Source: Lachnoclostridium sp. UBA5890
GTDB taxonomy: Bacteria; Bacillota; Clostridia; Lachnospirales; Lachnospiraceae
Reading direction: 5' to 3'
Assembly (NCBI GenBank): GCA_002431395.1
Contig: DJEU01000059.1
Span: forward strand, 1 to 64,000
Length of the DNA stretch: 64,000 bases
Shown one piece after another: positions 25,112 through 35,483 of the stretch. The notes below the pieces were generated by a model that did no database searches, was not told where the DNA came from, and saw nothing but the letters and a program-made list of their open reading frames with translations. Positions within the stretch are counted from its first letter, which is position 1. The number at the start of each line of letters is the position of its first letter. The translations under genes and the position numbers were made by a program.

Positions 25112-27946
25112 ATGACATTTACGTTAGTAAAAGAAAACGCAGCACAAATTTGTATTGACAGCCATGCAGCAGATTATAAGGGACTGAAGCATGTGGCAAA
25201 AATTCTTGCCGGAGATATTTTGACGGTAACAGACAAAGAGCCGGAGATCGTAGAGCAGATTCAGAATGTTCCGCAGATCGTCGTAGCAACAAAAGGAACT
25301 TCGGATATTCTTGCAAAGTGGGAAGAAGAAAAGAAACTGGATCTTTCTGTTTTGGAAGGAAAACGAGAAGTCTTTACGGTACAGCTGATCGAAGAAGATG
25401 GTGCTGAGAAACTGGTGATCGCTGGTACAGAGACAATTGCTACCTTGTATGGCCTGTACTATATTTCTGAAAATATCGGAGTATCCCCATGGGTGTACTG
25501 GGCAGACGTGGTTCCTGCCAAAAAAGAGGAGATCGTATTTGATGAGAGCATTTGTACGGTATCCAAAGAGCCGTCTGTTCGTTACCGTGGGTTTTTCATG
25601 AACGACGAATGGCCGTCGTTGGGAAATTTTGTCATGAATACATTTGGAGACTTCAATGAATTCTTTTACGAAAAAGTATTTGATCTTCTGCTGCGCCTGA
25701 AAGGAAACTATTTCTGGCCGGCGATGTGGTCAGCTTCCCTTCCGTTAGACGGTTCGGAAGATCCGCTTGCAATCCTTAAACTGGGAACGGAACTTGGTAT
25801 CACGATCGGTCAGTCCCATCATGAGCCATTGACCCGTGCCAGCGAAGAGTGGGATAAAGTCAAAACGGACACGAACAATGTCGGATATGGAAAAGACTGG
25901 AATTATTATACAAATAAAGAAGGTCTTTATCGTTACTGGGAAGATGGTATGAAACGCGATAAAGACTTCAAGCATATGATTACGATCGGTATGCGCGGTG
26001 AGCGTGACACCATGATGCTCGGAGAAAATTCAACGATTCAGGAAAATGTCGAACTTCTCCGTGAGATCATTACCGATCAGAATAAGATCATCAAAGAGAC
26101 CGGATGCGAGAACATGCCGAAAATGCTTGCTTTGTACAAAGAAGTGGAAGGCTTTTATTATGGTGGAAACGGCGTCAAGGGACTTCGTTCCTGGGATGGA
26201 TTGGACGATACGATCCTTTTGCTATCCGACGATAACTTCGGAAATGTGAGAACCCTTCCGACCAAGGATCTGAAAGACCGCAAACCGGGCTGGGGATTGT
26301 ACTATCACTTTGATTATCATGGTTCTCCGATTTCTTACGAGTGGGTCAATTCCACACCGCTTCCGAAAGTGTGGGAGCAGGTTACAATGGCCTATGAATA
26401 CGGCATCCGCGACCTCTGGATCGTAAATGTCGGAGATATTCGTCCGGATGAGCTGCCATTGTCCTACTTTATGGCACTTGCCTATGATTTCGAGAGTATG
26501 GGAACCGGCCATGCCAATGAAACGGACCGCTTCCTGGCATCCTGGGTAGAGCAGCAGTTTGGAGCACATATCAAAGACGACGCGACAAAAAAAGAAATTG
26601 CGGATGTATTGCGTGAGTACACACGGATCCACGGCATGAGACGACCGGAGGCGATGAATCCGGAAGTATATCATAAATCCCATTTTAATGAAACGAAACG
26701 CATGATCGAGCGCTGTACAAAATTGATGCAGCAGACCGAAAATCTGCAGATCAAGATTCCGGAGGCATCCAAGGATGCATTTTACGGATTGGTATATTAT
26801 CCGGCTGTTGCCGGAATGAATCTGCAGCTGATGAGTCTTCATGCAGCATTGGCAAACTGGTATGCAGAATATGAACTTTCTGCGGCAAATACGTACGATG
26901 CCCTTGTAAAAGAAGAGATTGAACGCGATCAGAAATTGACGGAGTATTACAATAAAGAGATGGCTGGCGGCAAATGGGACGGCATGATGCTCTCACCACA
27001 TGCATGTTTCGTTACATGGAATGACGAGGGATGGCATTATCCGGAGACCAAGACCATCTGTATCAATACGATGAGCCGTATGATGGTTCATGCAGAAAAT
27101 GACGAAAGTTTTGTCTCAGAAGGAATGGTCAATCTGCCTGAGTTTACAGAAATCGGAAAAGAAACGTATGAGATCGAACTGGCAAATGCCGGTGCTGTTG
27201 CTTATGATTTTAAAGTGCAGGCGGAACAGGGAATCTGCGTAAGCCAGCCGGAAGGAACGGTGGCAAATGACATCGTGACACTGCAGGTAACGATTGCCAA
27301 AAAGGAGAGCGAATCGTTTGAGCGTACCCTTACGATCAAAGCAGGAAACCAGAAAGTCGATGTGAAAGTGCGTTTTAAGGCAGCCGTCAATGTTCCGGAA
27401 GGAACTTTTATCGAGCGCGACGGTATCGTATCGATCGAAGCAGCTCATTTTGCTGAAAAAGAAGTTTTTGAAGGATATGAGTTTAAAGAATTGGAAGAAT
27501 ACGGAAAAACATTATCTTCCATGAAAATATATCCATGTGACCGCAATTTTGATGAAATCGGAAAAGCACCTTGCCTGACGTACCGCGTGTATGTTGAGGA
27601 AGCGGGTGTTTACATGCTTAAGACAATCACGGCACCGACGAACAACCTGGAAGACGGACGCACGATGCGTTATGCAGCGCAGGTTGGTGATGGCGAGATC
27701 AAAGTCGGTGACACGATTCCAAAAGAAAACTACAATATCGGTGGCGGTCCATGGGAAAAGAAATCCTGGTCCATGGGTGTGCTCAATAACTGTCATTATG
27801 GAATTACCGGACACGATCTGGAAGCCGGATACAATGAGATACATATTTATGGTGTCGAGGCAGGTTTAGTATTACAAAAACTGGTATTGTACCGAGGCGG
27901 ATTGGAAGAGTCTTATCTGGGACCACAGGAAAGTCCGCAGGCATAA
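25112..27946 (+). CDS. GH115 xylan alpha-1,2-glucuronidase
   Basis: 944 residues. Starts without a signal peptide, so the enzyme is cytoplasmic. The GH115 core is recognised by YYISENIGVSPWVYWADV, YRGFFMNDEWPSLGN, LLRLKGNYFWPAMWSASLP, GQSHHEPLTRA and ISYEWVNSTPLPKVWEQ. GH115 enzymes remove (4-O-methyl)-glucuronic acid from internal and terminal xylose residues. A C-terminal beta-rich domain (about 770-935) completes the usual size. GGAAGGAGATC precedes ATG 25112. Pairs functionally with UxaC upstream and xylanases downstream. Confidence 0.93.
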   Translation: MTFTLVKENAAQICIDSHAADYKGLKHVAKILAGDILTVTDKEPEIVEQIQNVPQIVVATKGTSDILAKWEEEKKLDLSVLEGKREVFTVQLIEEDGAEKLVIAGTETIATLYGLYYISENIGVSPWVYWADVVPAKKEEIVFDESICTVSKEPSVRYRGFFMNDEWPSLGNFVMNTFGDFNEFFYEKVFDLLLRLKGNYFWPAMWSASLPLDGSEDPLAILKLGTELGITIGQSHHEPLTRASEEWDKVKTDTNNVGYGKDWNYYTNKEGLYRYWEDGMKRDKDFKHMITIGMRGERDTMMLGENSTIQENVELLREIITDQNKIIKETGCENMPKMLALYKEVEGFYYGGNGVKGLRSWDGLDDTILLLSDDNFGNVRTLPTKDLKDRKPGWGLYYHFDYHGSPISYEWVNSTPLPKVWEQVTMAYEYGIRDLWIVNVGDIRPDELPLSYFMALAYDFESMGTGHANETDRFLASWVEQQFGAHIKDDATKKEIADVLREYTRIHGMRRPEAMNPEVYHKSHFNETKRMIERCTKLMQQTENLQIKIPEASKDAFYGLVYYPAVAGMNLQLMSLHAALANWYAEYELSAANTYDALVKEEIERDQKLTEYYNKEMAGGKWDGMMLSPHACFVTWNDEGWHYPETKTICINTMSRMMVHAENDESFVSEGMVNLPEFTEIGKETYEIELANAGAVAYDFKVQAEQGICVSQPEGTVANDIVTLQVTIAKKESESFERTLTIKAGNQKVDVKVRFKAAVNVPEGTFIERDGIVSIEAAHFAEKEVFEGYEFKELEEYGKTLSSMKIYPCDRNFDEIGKAPCLTYRVYVEEAGVYMLKTITAPTNNLEDGRTMRYAAQVGDGEIKVGDTIPKENYNIGGGPWEKKSWSMGVLNNCHYGITGHDLEAGYNEIHIYGVEAGLVLQKLVLYRGGLEESYLGPQESPQA

Positions 27947-27963
27947 AACGAAAGGAGAAGAAG

Positions 27964-29688
27964 ATGAGACAAAGAGTAGCAAAATGTACGGCTATGGTGC
28001 TTGCTGCCACGGTCGTGTGCAGTGGAGTACTGCCGGCCGATATGCAGGCGGCAAAAAAACCGAGGCTTGCCACAAAGCAATGTCAGGTGACAGTCGGAAA
28101 GACAACAAAGTTAAGCACAAAAAATGTGGCAAAAAATACAAAAGTTACGTTCCGCTACAACAAAAAGGTGAAAAAAATCGTAACTTTGAAATGGAATAAA
28201 AAGAAAAAACAAATTTTTGTCCGGGGAAAACGTGCCGGAAAAGCGACCGTTCAGGTGCGCTTTAAAAAGGGCAGCCGGACATGGAAATACAACTGTAAAA
28301 TACAGGTGATTAAGAAAAAGACTGTAGTGACACCGAGTGAAGCAACGAAAAAGCCTTCGCAGGCGCCAACAAGCACAGCGATTACGACAACACCTGCGGC
28401 TTCCTCGTCCGCTTCGATACAGCCGACGGGAACTCCTGCACCGACACCGGTCCCTACGCCGGTTCCGGTCTGCAGTCCATTGGCGGACTATGAAGCAGAA
28501 TACGAAGATGATAATATGCCGGTAAAAGACATTTATCAGGATTATTTTATGGTCGGTGCGGCGTTGAACGGTACAAGCCTTTCGACGATGGCATTGAACC
28601 ACAAAGGAATGGCAGGAATTTTAAAGAAACATTTTAATTCCACCGTTCTTTCCAATCTGATGAAACCGGAGCATCTTCTGGATGAGCAGGCGACAAAAAA
28701 CAGCGCCGACGGAATGCCGGTCTGTAAATTTGATACGTGCGACTCCGCGTTGAAGTTCTGTCAGGAAAATGGAATCAAAATGCGTGGACATACGCTGCTT
28801 TGGCACAATCAGACACCCGAATGGTTTTTCCATGTGGATTATGATGTGAACAAAGATCTGGTGGATGCGGCGACGATGGAAGCGCGTATGGAGAGTTATA
28901 TCCGTCAGGTCATCACGCACTGTCAGGCAGGATTTCCGGGTGTCATCTACACGTGGGATGTTGTCAACGAATGCATCTGCACAGATGATAACAGTTACGT
29001 GGTGACAAGCGGCGGCTGGAAACTGCGCTCTCAGACAAAGAGCGATAATGACTTTGCACACGATGGTTACGTACCAAATTACTGGTATGCGACGATGGGC
29101 GAAAGTTATGTGGAAAAAGCTTTTATGTATGCGAGAAAATACGCAGATCCGGGCGTGACACTTGTTTACAATGACTATAATGTATTCCAGACGGACAAAA
29201 TGGAAAATATTTACAAGATGGTTGAAGAACTGAAAAGCAAAGGATTGATCGACGGCATCGGATTGCAGCCGACGGTCGGAATGCGCTCTCCGGAGCTAAA
29301 TTCGGATCATGCGGGAAGTTTTAAAACCTGTCTTGAAACGTATGCAAAACTGGGTCTTGAACTGCAGGTAACGGAGCTTTCCTTTAAATTGACGATAAAA
29401 CCGGAATTTATTGATGAAGAGGCATTGCAGGAGCAGGCAGACCGATATGAGGAATTTATGCAGCTTTTGGTAGACGAAGATTCGGACAATGGCGGTCCTT
29501 GTAATATCACAAGCGTAACTGTATTTGGTATCTGCGACGATTATCCATTGTATACTGACAATCATCAGAATTTGTATCTGTGGGATAAAAACTGCGTGCC
29601 AAAACCTTGTTTTTATTCGTATATTAAGCCGGGCTTAGATCTGCTGGCTTTGAAAGAAGAGCAGGCAGACGACGGTGGACAGAAATAG
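27964..29688 (+). CDS. Secreted GH10 endo-1,4-beta-xylanase with Ig-like N-terminal domain
   Basis: 574 residues. Signal peptide about 1-30, a lysine-rich BIG-like domain (about 35-115), a Thr/Pro/Ala linker (about 120-175) and the GH10 catalytic domain (about 185-560). Acid/base Glu lies in WDVVNECIC and nucleophile Glu in LQVTELSF; the LLWHNQTPEWFF strand is also typical. It cleaves the xylan main chain outside the cell. Closely related in sequence to the next gene, which suggests a tandem duplication with different anchoring. Confidence 0.93.
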   Translation: MRQRVAKCTAMVLAATVVCSGVLPADMQAAKKPRLATKQCQVTVGKTTKLSTKNVAKNTKVTFRYNKKVKKIVTLKWNKKKKQIFVRGKRAGKATVQVRFKKGSRTWKYNCKIQVIKKKTVVTPSEATKKPSQAPTSTAITTTPAASSSASIQPTGTPAPTPVPTPVPVCSPLADYEAEYEDDNMPVKDIYQDYFMVGAALNGTSLSTMALNHKGMAGILKKHFNSTVLSNLMKPEHLLDEQATKNSADGMPVCKFDTCDSALKFCQENGIKMRGHTLLWHNQTPEWFFHVDYDVNKDLVDAATMEARMESYIRQVITHCQAGFPGVIYTWDVVNECICTDDNSYVVTSGGWKLRSQTKSDNDFAHDGYVPNYWYATMGESYVEKAFMYARKYADPGVTLVYNDYNVFQTDKMENIYKMVEELKSKGLIDGIGLQPTVGMRSPELNSDHAGSFKTCLETYAKLGLELQVTELSFKLTIKPEFIDEEALQEQADRYEEFMQLLVDEDSDNGGPCNITSVTVFGICDDYPLYTDNHQNLYLWDKNCVPKPCFYSYIKPGLDLLALKEEQADDGGQK

Positions 29689-29704
29689 AAAGGCAGAAGA
29701 AGCG

Positions 29705-31042
29705 ATGAAAGAAAAGAAAGGTATTATCATAACGATTGTAGTAGTCGTTATCGTGCTCGGGGTGCTGGCATATGCTCTGGTATCACGACAGAAGACAAAC
29801 GAACCAAAGACTGCGGGAAACCGGGAAACGGTAAAAACGACAGAAACAGCTGTATCGGAGAGTGCAGTCAGCCCGGCAGCGGTTGTCACGGAAGAGACAC
29901 CGGCAAAGGACATTTATAAGGATTATTTCCTTGTCGGAGCTGCAATCAACGGAAGCGATATCGATACGATGGCGATCAAGCACAAAGGAATGGCAAAGAT
30001 TCTGAAAGAAAACTTCAATTCCACGACATTGTCCAATCTGATGAAACCGGATTACTTGCTGGATGAAAAGGCGACAAAAAAGAGTAAAGATGGGATGCCT
30101 GTCTGCAAATTTGATACCTGTGACCCGGCACTCAAATTCTGTCAGGAAAACGGAATCAAGATGCGTGGCCACACGTTGATCTGGCACAATCAGACACCGA
30201 GCTGGCTTTTTTACAAAAATTATGATGTAAAATCCGGAAAACTTGCCGATGCGAAGACCATGGCAAAACGTATGGAAAGCTATATCAAGCAGGTGATCAC
30301 ACACTGCCAGAAGAAATATCCGGGTGTGGTGTATGCCTGGGATGTCGTGAATGAATGCGTCTGCACCGATGAGGGAAGCTATATCGAGACGAAGGGCGGC
30401 TGGAAACTCCGCGCAGATACGAAAAAAGACAACGACTTCACGCACGAGCAGGCAGTGCAGAACTACTGGTATACGACGATGGGCGAAAATTATGTGGAAA
30501 AAGCATTTTCTTTTGCCCGCAAGTATGCCGATGATGGTGTAAAATTGTTCTATAATGACTACAATGTCTTTATGGAAGAAAAAATGGATAATATTTACAA
30601 AATGGTCGAGCAGTTAAAGGAAAAAGGACTGATTGATGGAATTGGTCTCCAGCCGACAGTAGGCATCGACTGGCCGGAACTTGACAGCGAAAATGACGGA
30701 AGTTTCCGTAAATGTCTGGAAACGTATGCAAAACTCGGTCTGGAACTGCAGGTCACGGAATTGAATTTCCGCATCGAAGATGGTACGACCGACGAAGAAC
30801 TGCTGCAGAGACAGTCCGATCGTTACGAGGAAATGATGCGCCTTCTTGTCGAAGAAGATACGCAGAGCGGCGGACCATGTAATATAACGAGTGTAACCGT
30901 ATTTGGTATCTGCGATGATTATCCATTGTATGGAGATGATTTCCAGCAGAACTTGTATCTGTATGACAAAAACTGCCAGCCGAAACCTTGCTATTATGGA
31001 TTTATCAAGCCGGGAATCGAGGCAGTCAACAATAAAAAATAA
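29705..31042 (+). CDS. Membrane-anchored GH10 endo-1,4-beta-xylanase
   Basis: 445 residues. One N-terminal transmembrane helix (about 6-25, IIITIVVVVIVLGVLAYAL) without an obvious cleavage site, a short linker, then a complete GH10 domain with acid/base Glu in WDVVNECVC and nucleophile Glu in LQVTELNF. The catalytic part shares long identical blocks with the preceding xylanase, for example FDTCD..LKFCQENGIKMRGH. ATG 29705 is preferred to GTG 29675, which precedes the stop of the upstream gene. Expected to hold xylan at the cell surface. Confidence 0.92.
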   Translation: MKEKKGIIITIVVVVIVLGVLAYALVSRQKTNEPKTAGNRETVKTTETAVSESAVSPAAVVTEETPAKDIYKDYFLVGAAINGSDIDTMAIKHKGMAKILKENFNSTTLSNLMKPDYLLDEKATKKSKDGMPVCKFDTCDPALKFCQENGIKMRGHTLIWHNQTPSWLFYKNYDVKSGKLADAKTMAKRMESYIKQVITHCQKKYPGVVYAWDVVNECVCTDEGSYIETKGGWKLRADTKKDNDFTHEQAVQNYWYTTMGENYVEKAFSFARKYADDGVKLFYNDYNVFMEEKMDNIYKMVEQLKEKGLIDGIGLQPTVGIDWPELDSENDGSFRKCLETYAKLGLELQVTELNFRIEDGTTDEELLQRQSDRYEEMMRLLVEEDTQSGGPCNITSVTVFGICDDYPLYGDDFQQNLYLYDKNCQPKPCYYGFIKPGIEAVNNKK

Positions 31043-31063
31043 CGAGAACCAGGAGGATTTGTT

Positions 31064-32134
31064 ATGGCTGAAAAATGTATTGAACTCAAAGGGATCACAA
31101 AAGCATTTGACGGACAAATCGTTCTAGATCATATGAATCTTGATATTCATGAGAATGAATTTGTAACATTGCTTGGGCCGAGTGGTTGCGGAAAAACCAC
31201 GACATTGCGAATAATGGGAGGATTTGAAACGGCGGATGAAGGACAGGTTCTGCTCAATGGAACCGATATCGCCCGCGTGCCGGCGAACAAACGCCCGATC
31301 AATACCGTGTTTCAAAAGTATGCCTTGTTTTCACACATGAATATCGAGGAAAATATTGCGTTTGGGTTAAAAATCAAGAAAAAATCAAAAGACTATATCC
31401 GCGACAAGATCAAATATGCGCTGAAACTGGTAAATCTTGACGGCTACGAGAAGCGTATGCCGGATTCCCTCAGTGGAGGCCAGCAGCAGCGTATCGCGAT
31501 TGCGCGTGCCATCGTAAATGAACCGAAGATCCTTCTTTTGGACGAACCACTGGGTGCCCTTGATTTGAAGATGCGCCAGGGGATGCAGTATGAGCTTATC
31601 CGTCTGAAGGAAGAACTCGGAATTACGTTTGTTTATGTTACCCACGATCAGGAAGAGGCACTTACGATGTCCGATACGATCGTTGTTATGAATCAGGGGT
31701 ACATCCAGCAGATCGGTACGCCGGAAGACATTTACAATGAGCCACAGAATGCGTTTGTGGCAGACTTTATCGGCGAGAGCAATATTCTTTCGGCGACAAT
31801 GGTCCGCGATCGTCTTGTCAATATTCAAGGGCAGGATTTTGAATGCGTCGATGTCGGATTCGGTGAAAATAAACCGGTGGATGTCGTGATAAGACCAGAA
31901 GATATGATCCTTGTACCACCGGAAAAAGGCACGATCCGTGCAAAAGTGAAATCCTTGGTATTCAAAGGGGTACACTATGAAATGGAGATGGAAGCACTTG
32001 GATTTACGTGGCTGGTACACAGTACAAGCCTTGCGGAAGTCGGAAGTGAAGTCGGATTGTATATCGATCCGTTTAATATCCAGATCATGCACAAGCCCGA
32101 AAATGAGGCAGAGGAGGCGTTTGCCGGTGAATGA
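31064..32134 (+). CDS. potA: Spermidine/putrescine ABC transporter ATPase
   Basis: 356 residues: ATPase domain (1-240) with Walker [10 protein letters not shown], signature [15 protein letters not shown], Walker [12 protein letters not shown] and H-loop VTHDQEEA, and a C-terminal TOBE domain (about 280-345). Typical PotA size. Begins 22 bp after the second GH10 gene with no terminator between, and overlaps potB by 8 bp. Confidence 0.92.
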   Translation: MAEKCIELKGITKAFDGQIVLDHMNLDIHENEFVTLLGPSGCGKTTTLRIMGGFETADEGQVLLNGTDIARVPANKRPINTVFQKYALFSHMNIEENIAFGLKIKKKSKDYIRDKIKYALKLVNLDGYEKRMPDSLSGGQQQRIAIARAIVNEPKILLLDEPLGALDLKMRQGMQYELIRLKEELGITFVYVTHDQEEALTMSDTIVVMNQGYIQQIGTPEDIYNEPQNAFVADFIGESNILSATMVRDRLVNIQGQDFECVDVGFGENKPVDVVIRPEDMILVPPEKGTIRAKVKSLVFKGVHYEMEMEALGFTWLVHSTSLAEVGSEVGLYIDPFNIQIMHKPENEAEEAFAGE

Positions 32135-32954
32135 GAAAAAGATGACGAGACGCCTTTCGTATCCGTACATTGTGTGGATGGCAATATTTGTTATTGTGCC
32201 GCTTATCATTGTATGTGTTTACGGACTGACAGATAAAACCGGTGCCTTTACCCTTGAAAATGTCAAGAGTATCGCTTCACCGGTACATTTAAAAGCCTTA
32301 TTTTTGTCACTTAAATTATCTATTATAAGTACAGTGTTATGTTTTATCCTCGCTTTGCCGCTGGCACTGGTGATCCGGGGGATGCATTTAAAAAGCAGCG
32401 GATTTATCATCTTTGTATTCATCCTTCCGATGTGGATGAACTTTTTGCTGCGTACGATCGCGTGGCAGTCTTTGCTGGAAAAGACGGGTGTGATCAATAT
32501 GATACTGCAGTCACTCGGACTGCCAAAGCAGAATCTGATCAATACCGAAGGGGCGATCATTCTCGGTATGATCTACAATTTTCTACCATTTATGGTACTG
32601 CCGATCTACAATTCGCTCATCAAGATTCCACAGGATACCTTTGATGCGGCAAAAGATCTTGGGGCAAACTGGATTCAGACATTGTGGCGGATCACATTGC
32701 CACAGATCCTTCCGGGAATTGTCAGCGGCATTACGATGGTCTTTGTGCCGGCGATGACAACGTTTGTTATTTCAAACCTGTTAGGAGGAGCAAAGATCAA
32801 TCTGATCGGAAATGTGATCGAGCAGGAATTTACAACGGCCAATAACTGGTACGGCGGAGCCGGATTGTCCATTGTATTGATGATATTGATCTTGGGAAGT
32901 ATGGCGGTTATGTCACACTTTGATAAAGATGGAGAGGGGGCAGCGATATGGTAG
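32127..32954 (+). CDS. potB: Spermidine/putrescine ABC transporter permease
   Basis: 275 residues, six predicted transmembrane helices, with the EAA-type loop [25 protein letters not shown] that docks the ATPase. GTG 32127 follows GAGGAGGCG inside the end of potA; the longer in-frame reading starts deep within potA and is rejected. Pairs with potC. Confidence 0.9.
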   Translation: MNEKKMTRRLSYPYIVWMAIFVIVPLIIVCVYGLTDKTGAFTLENVKSIASPVHLKALFLSLKLSIISTVLCFILALPLALVIRGMHLKSSGFIIFVFILPMWMNFLLRTIAWQSLLEKTGVINMILQSLGLPKQNLINTEGAIILGMIYNFLPFMVLPIYNSLIKIPQDTFDAAKDLGANWIQTLWRITLPQILPGIVSGITMVFVPAMTTFVISNLLGGAKINLIGNVIEQEFTTANNWYGGAGLSIVLMILILGSMAVMSHFDKDGEGAAIW

Positions 32955-33736
32955 GAAAAGCCCTGGCAAAAATCAGCGGAAAGATTTATCTTGCCTTGAT
33001 TTTTATCTTTTTGTATGCCCCGATCGCGACACTTATTGTGTTGTCATTTAATGAGTCGAGATTCCGTGGAAAATGGGGCGGTTTCAGTCTCAAATGGTAC
33101 GAGAGCCTGTTCTCTTCACGGGAGATTATGGATGCACTGTGGACGACGCTTTTACTGGCATTTTTGTCCGCTTTGATCGCGACGATCCTCGGAACGATGG
33201 TCTCTTTTGCCATGAATCATATGAAAAAACTGCCGCGTATGATCTTGATGACGGTGACCAATATTCCGATGCTCAATGCCGATATTGTAACCGGAATCTC
33301 ATTGATGCTTTTATTTATTGCACTGCGTTACCAGATGGGATTTGGCAGTGTGCTGATCGCGCATATTACATTCAATCTGCCGTATGTGGTGCTGAGTGTA
33401 CTTCCGAAATTAAAGCAGATGAATAAAAGTGTATTTGAGGCGGCGCTGGACCTTGGTGCAAGCCGGCAGTATGCGTTTGTCAAAGTTGTATTTCCGGATA
33501 TTCTGCCGGGAATTTTAACCGGATTTTTGTTGTCCTTTACGATGTCACTGGATGACTTCATCATTACCCATTTTACAAAAGGTGTGGGGATGGATACGTT
33601 GTCAACAAAAATCTATGCGGAGGTGCGAAAAGGCATAAAACCAGAGATTTACGCACTTTCCACCATTTTATTTGCAGCCATATTTATCGTGTTGATCGTT
33701 GTCAACCGCAGACAGAAAGCAGAGGAAAATAAATGA
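32948..33736 (+). CDS. potC: Spermidine/putrescine ABC transporter permease
   Basis: 262 residues, six transmembrane helices, EAA loop EAALDLGASRQYAFVKVVFPDILPG, and the MSLDDFIITHF segment typical of PotC. Overlaps potB by 7 bp and potD by 4 bp, so the four genes are translationally coupled. Confidence 0.92.
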   Translation: MVGKALAKISGKIYLALIFIFLYAPIATLIVLSFNESRFRGKWGGFSLKWYESLFSSREIMDALWTTLLLAFLSALIATILGTMVSFAMNHMKKLPRMILMTVTNIPMLNADIVTGISLMLLFIALRYQMGFGSVLIAHITFNLPYVVLSVLPKLKQMNKSVFEAALDLGASRQYAFVKVVFPDILPGILTGFLLSFTMSLDDFIITHFTKGVGMDTLSTKIYAEVRKGIKPEIYALSTILFAAIFIVLIVVNRRQKAEENK

Positions 33737-34812
33737 AAAAAAGCATAAAAAAGATTTTGGCACTGACACTTGCGACCGCATTATTTACGACCGGACTTAC
33801 GGCTTGTTCCGGCGGAAGCAAGACCGGAGATGCCGGTGAATTGTATGTTTATAACTGGGGCGAATATTTTGACCCGGATGCGTTAGCGATGTTTGAAGAT
33901 GAGACAGGCATCAAAGTGACATATGACGAATACGAGACAAATGAAGTAATGTATCCGATTATATCCAACGGTGCAGCTTCGTATGACCTTGTCTGCCCTT
34001 CGGATTATATGGTGCAGCGCATGATCTCCGAGGATCTTGTTGAAGAGATTAATTTTGACAATGTGCCAAACATTAAATATGTAGACAGTAAATATATGGA
34101 TGCCAGCAAAGAATTTGATCCGGAAAATAAATACAGTGTTCCGTATCTTTGGGGAACGGTCGGCATATTATATAATAAAACGATGGTAAAAGAACCGGTG
34201 GACAGCTGGGGAATCCTGTGGGATACCAAATACAAAGATAACATTTTGATGCAGAAAAGTGTCCGCGATGCATTTGGTATCACGTTGAAGTACCTTGGTT
34301 ATTCGCTCAACAGCACAGATGAAAAGCAGTTAGAGGAAGCCAAACAGAAACTGATCGAGCAGAAGAAATCCGGCGTCGTACAGGCATATGTCGTCGATGA
34401 AGTGCGTGATAAGATGATCGGAAACGAGGCGGCGATCGGTGTGATCTATTCCGGCGAGGCATTGACCTGCCAGAAGGAAAATCCGGATCTTGAGTATGTC
34501 ATTCCGAAAGAAGGAAGTAACTTGTGGATCGATTCCTGGGTCATTCCGAAGGGCGCAAAGAACAAAGAAAATGCGGAGAAGTTTTTGAACTTCCTCTGTA
34601 AACCGGAAATCGCAAAGATGAATTTTGATTATATCACGTATTCGATTCCAAACGAAGAAGGACGCAAATTGATCGAAGACGCGTCAGAACGTGACAGCAA
34701 GATCGCATTCCCGGATTGGGATTCTTTGACAAATTGCGAGACGTTTAAATATCTCGGTGATGATGTCGACAAGATTTATAATGAGAAATGGAAGGAGATC
34801 ATGGCACAATGA
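33733..34812 (+). CDS. potD: Polyamine-binding lipoprotein
   Basis: 359 residues. Lipoprotein signal with lipobox LTAC (about residue 25), then a periplasmic-binding-protein fold beginning LYVYNWGEYFDPD, the usual PotD/PotF opening, with YDLVCPSDYMV and VPYLWGTVGILYN. Acts as the extracellular receptor for PotABC. Acidic and aromatic residues fit polyamine binding, but the ligand is inferred from the family. Confidence 0.9.
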   Translation: MKKSIKKILALTLATALFTTGLTACSGGSKTGDAGELYVYNWGEYFDPDALAMFEDETGIKVTYDEYETNEVMYPIISNGAASYDLVCPSDYMVQRMISEDLVEEINFDNVPNIKYVDSKYMDASKEFDPENKYSVPYLWGTVGILYNKTMVKEPVDSWGILWDTKYKDNILMQKSVRDAFGITLKYLGYSLNSTDEKQLEEAKQKLIEQKKSGVVQAYVVDEVRDKMIGNEAAIGVIYSGEALTCQKENPDLEYVIPKEGSNLWIDSWVIPKGAKNKENAEKFLNFLCKPEIAKMNFDYITYSIPNEEGRKLIEDASERDSKIAFPDWDSLTNCETFKYLGDDVDKIYNEKWKEIMAQ

Positions 34813-35414
34813 AAGTATTACTGATCAATGGAAGTGCAAAGGAAAAAGGCTGTACATTTACGGCACTCAGTGAGGTGGCACGCGGACTCAATGAAAGCGG
34901 CGTGGAAACCGAGATCCTTTCTCTTGGTACGAAGCCAATCGCAGATTGCATGGGCTGCGGAAAATGCCGAGAAACCGGTGCTTGTGTGTTTGGAGATATC
35001 GTAAATGAAATCGTCGAAAAGGCAAAGACCGCCGATGGTTTCGTCTTTGGTTCCCCGGTTTATTATGCTCATGCGAGCGGACGGCTTTTGTCTGTCCTTG
35101 ACCGCGCCTTTTACTCCGGAGGAAAAGAATTTGCCTTTAAGCCGGGAGCAGCAGTGGTAAGTGCCAGACGTGGTGGTACGACGGCATCTTTGGAAGTGAT
35201 CAATAAGCATTTCTCCATCAATCAGATGCCGATCGTGACTTCCAATTATTGGAATATGGTGCATGGAAATACACCGGATGAAGTACGTCAGGACAAAGAA
35301 GGTATGCGTACGATGTACAATCTCGGCCGCAATATGGCGTGGATGATACAATGCATTCAGGCAGGACCGGAACATCCGCAAAACGAAAAAGAAAGTACGA
35401 ATTTTATTCGTTAA
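34809..35414 (+). CDS. Flavodoxin-like NADPH-dependent FMN reductase family protein
   Basis: 201 residues. N-terminal FMN-binding loop LINGSAKEKGCTFTAL, a CMGCGKCRETGACVF cluster (about 46-60) as in iron-sulfur flavoproteins of anaerobes, and FGSPVYYAHASGRLLSVLDR. Start ATG 34809 overlaps the potD stop as ATGA. Redox partner unknown; the position behind potD may be incidental. Confidence 0.85.
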   Translation: MKVLLINGSAKEKGCTFTALSEVARGLNESGVETEILSLGTKPIADCMGCGKCRETGACVFGDIVNEIVEKAKTADGFVFGSPVYYAHASGRLLSVLDRAFYSGGKEFAFKPGAAVVSARRGGTTASLEVINKHFSINQMPIVTSNYWNMVHGNTPDEVRQDKEGMRTMYNLGRNMAWMIQCIQAGPEHPQNEKESTNFIR

Positions 35415-35421
35415 GCATGCG

Positions 35422-35450
35422 TTGACGAACCCGGAAAGAATCGTTATAAT
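35422..35450 (+). promoter_or_regulatory. Promoter of the hprK-HPr gene run
   Basis: TTGACG (35422-35427), 17-bp spacer, TATAAT (35445-35450), 33 bp before hprK. Confidence 0.85.
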
Positions 35451-35483
35451 AAAACGTAGAAACGTGAAGAAGGAGGAAATGTA

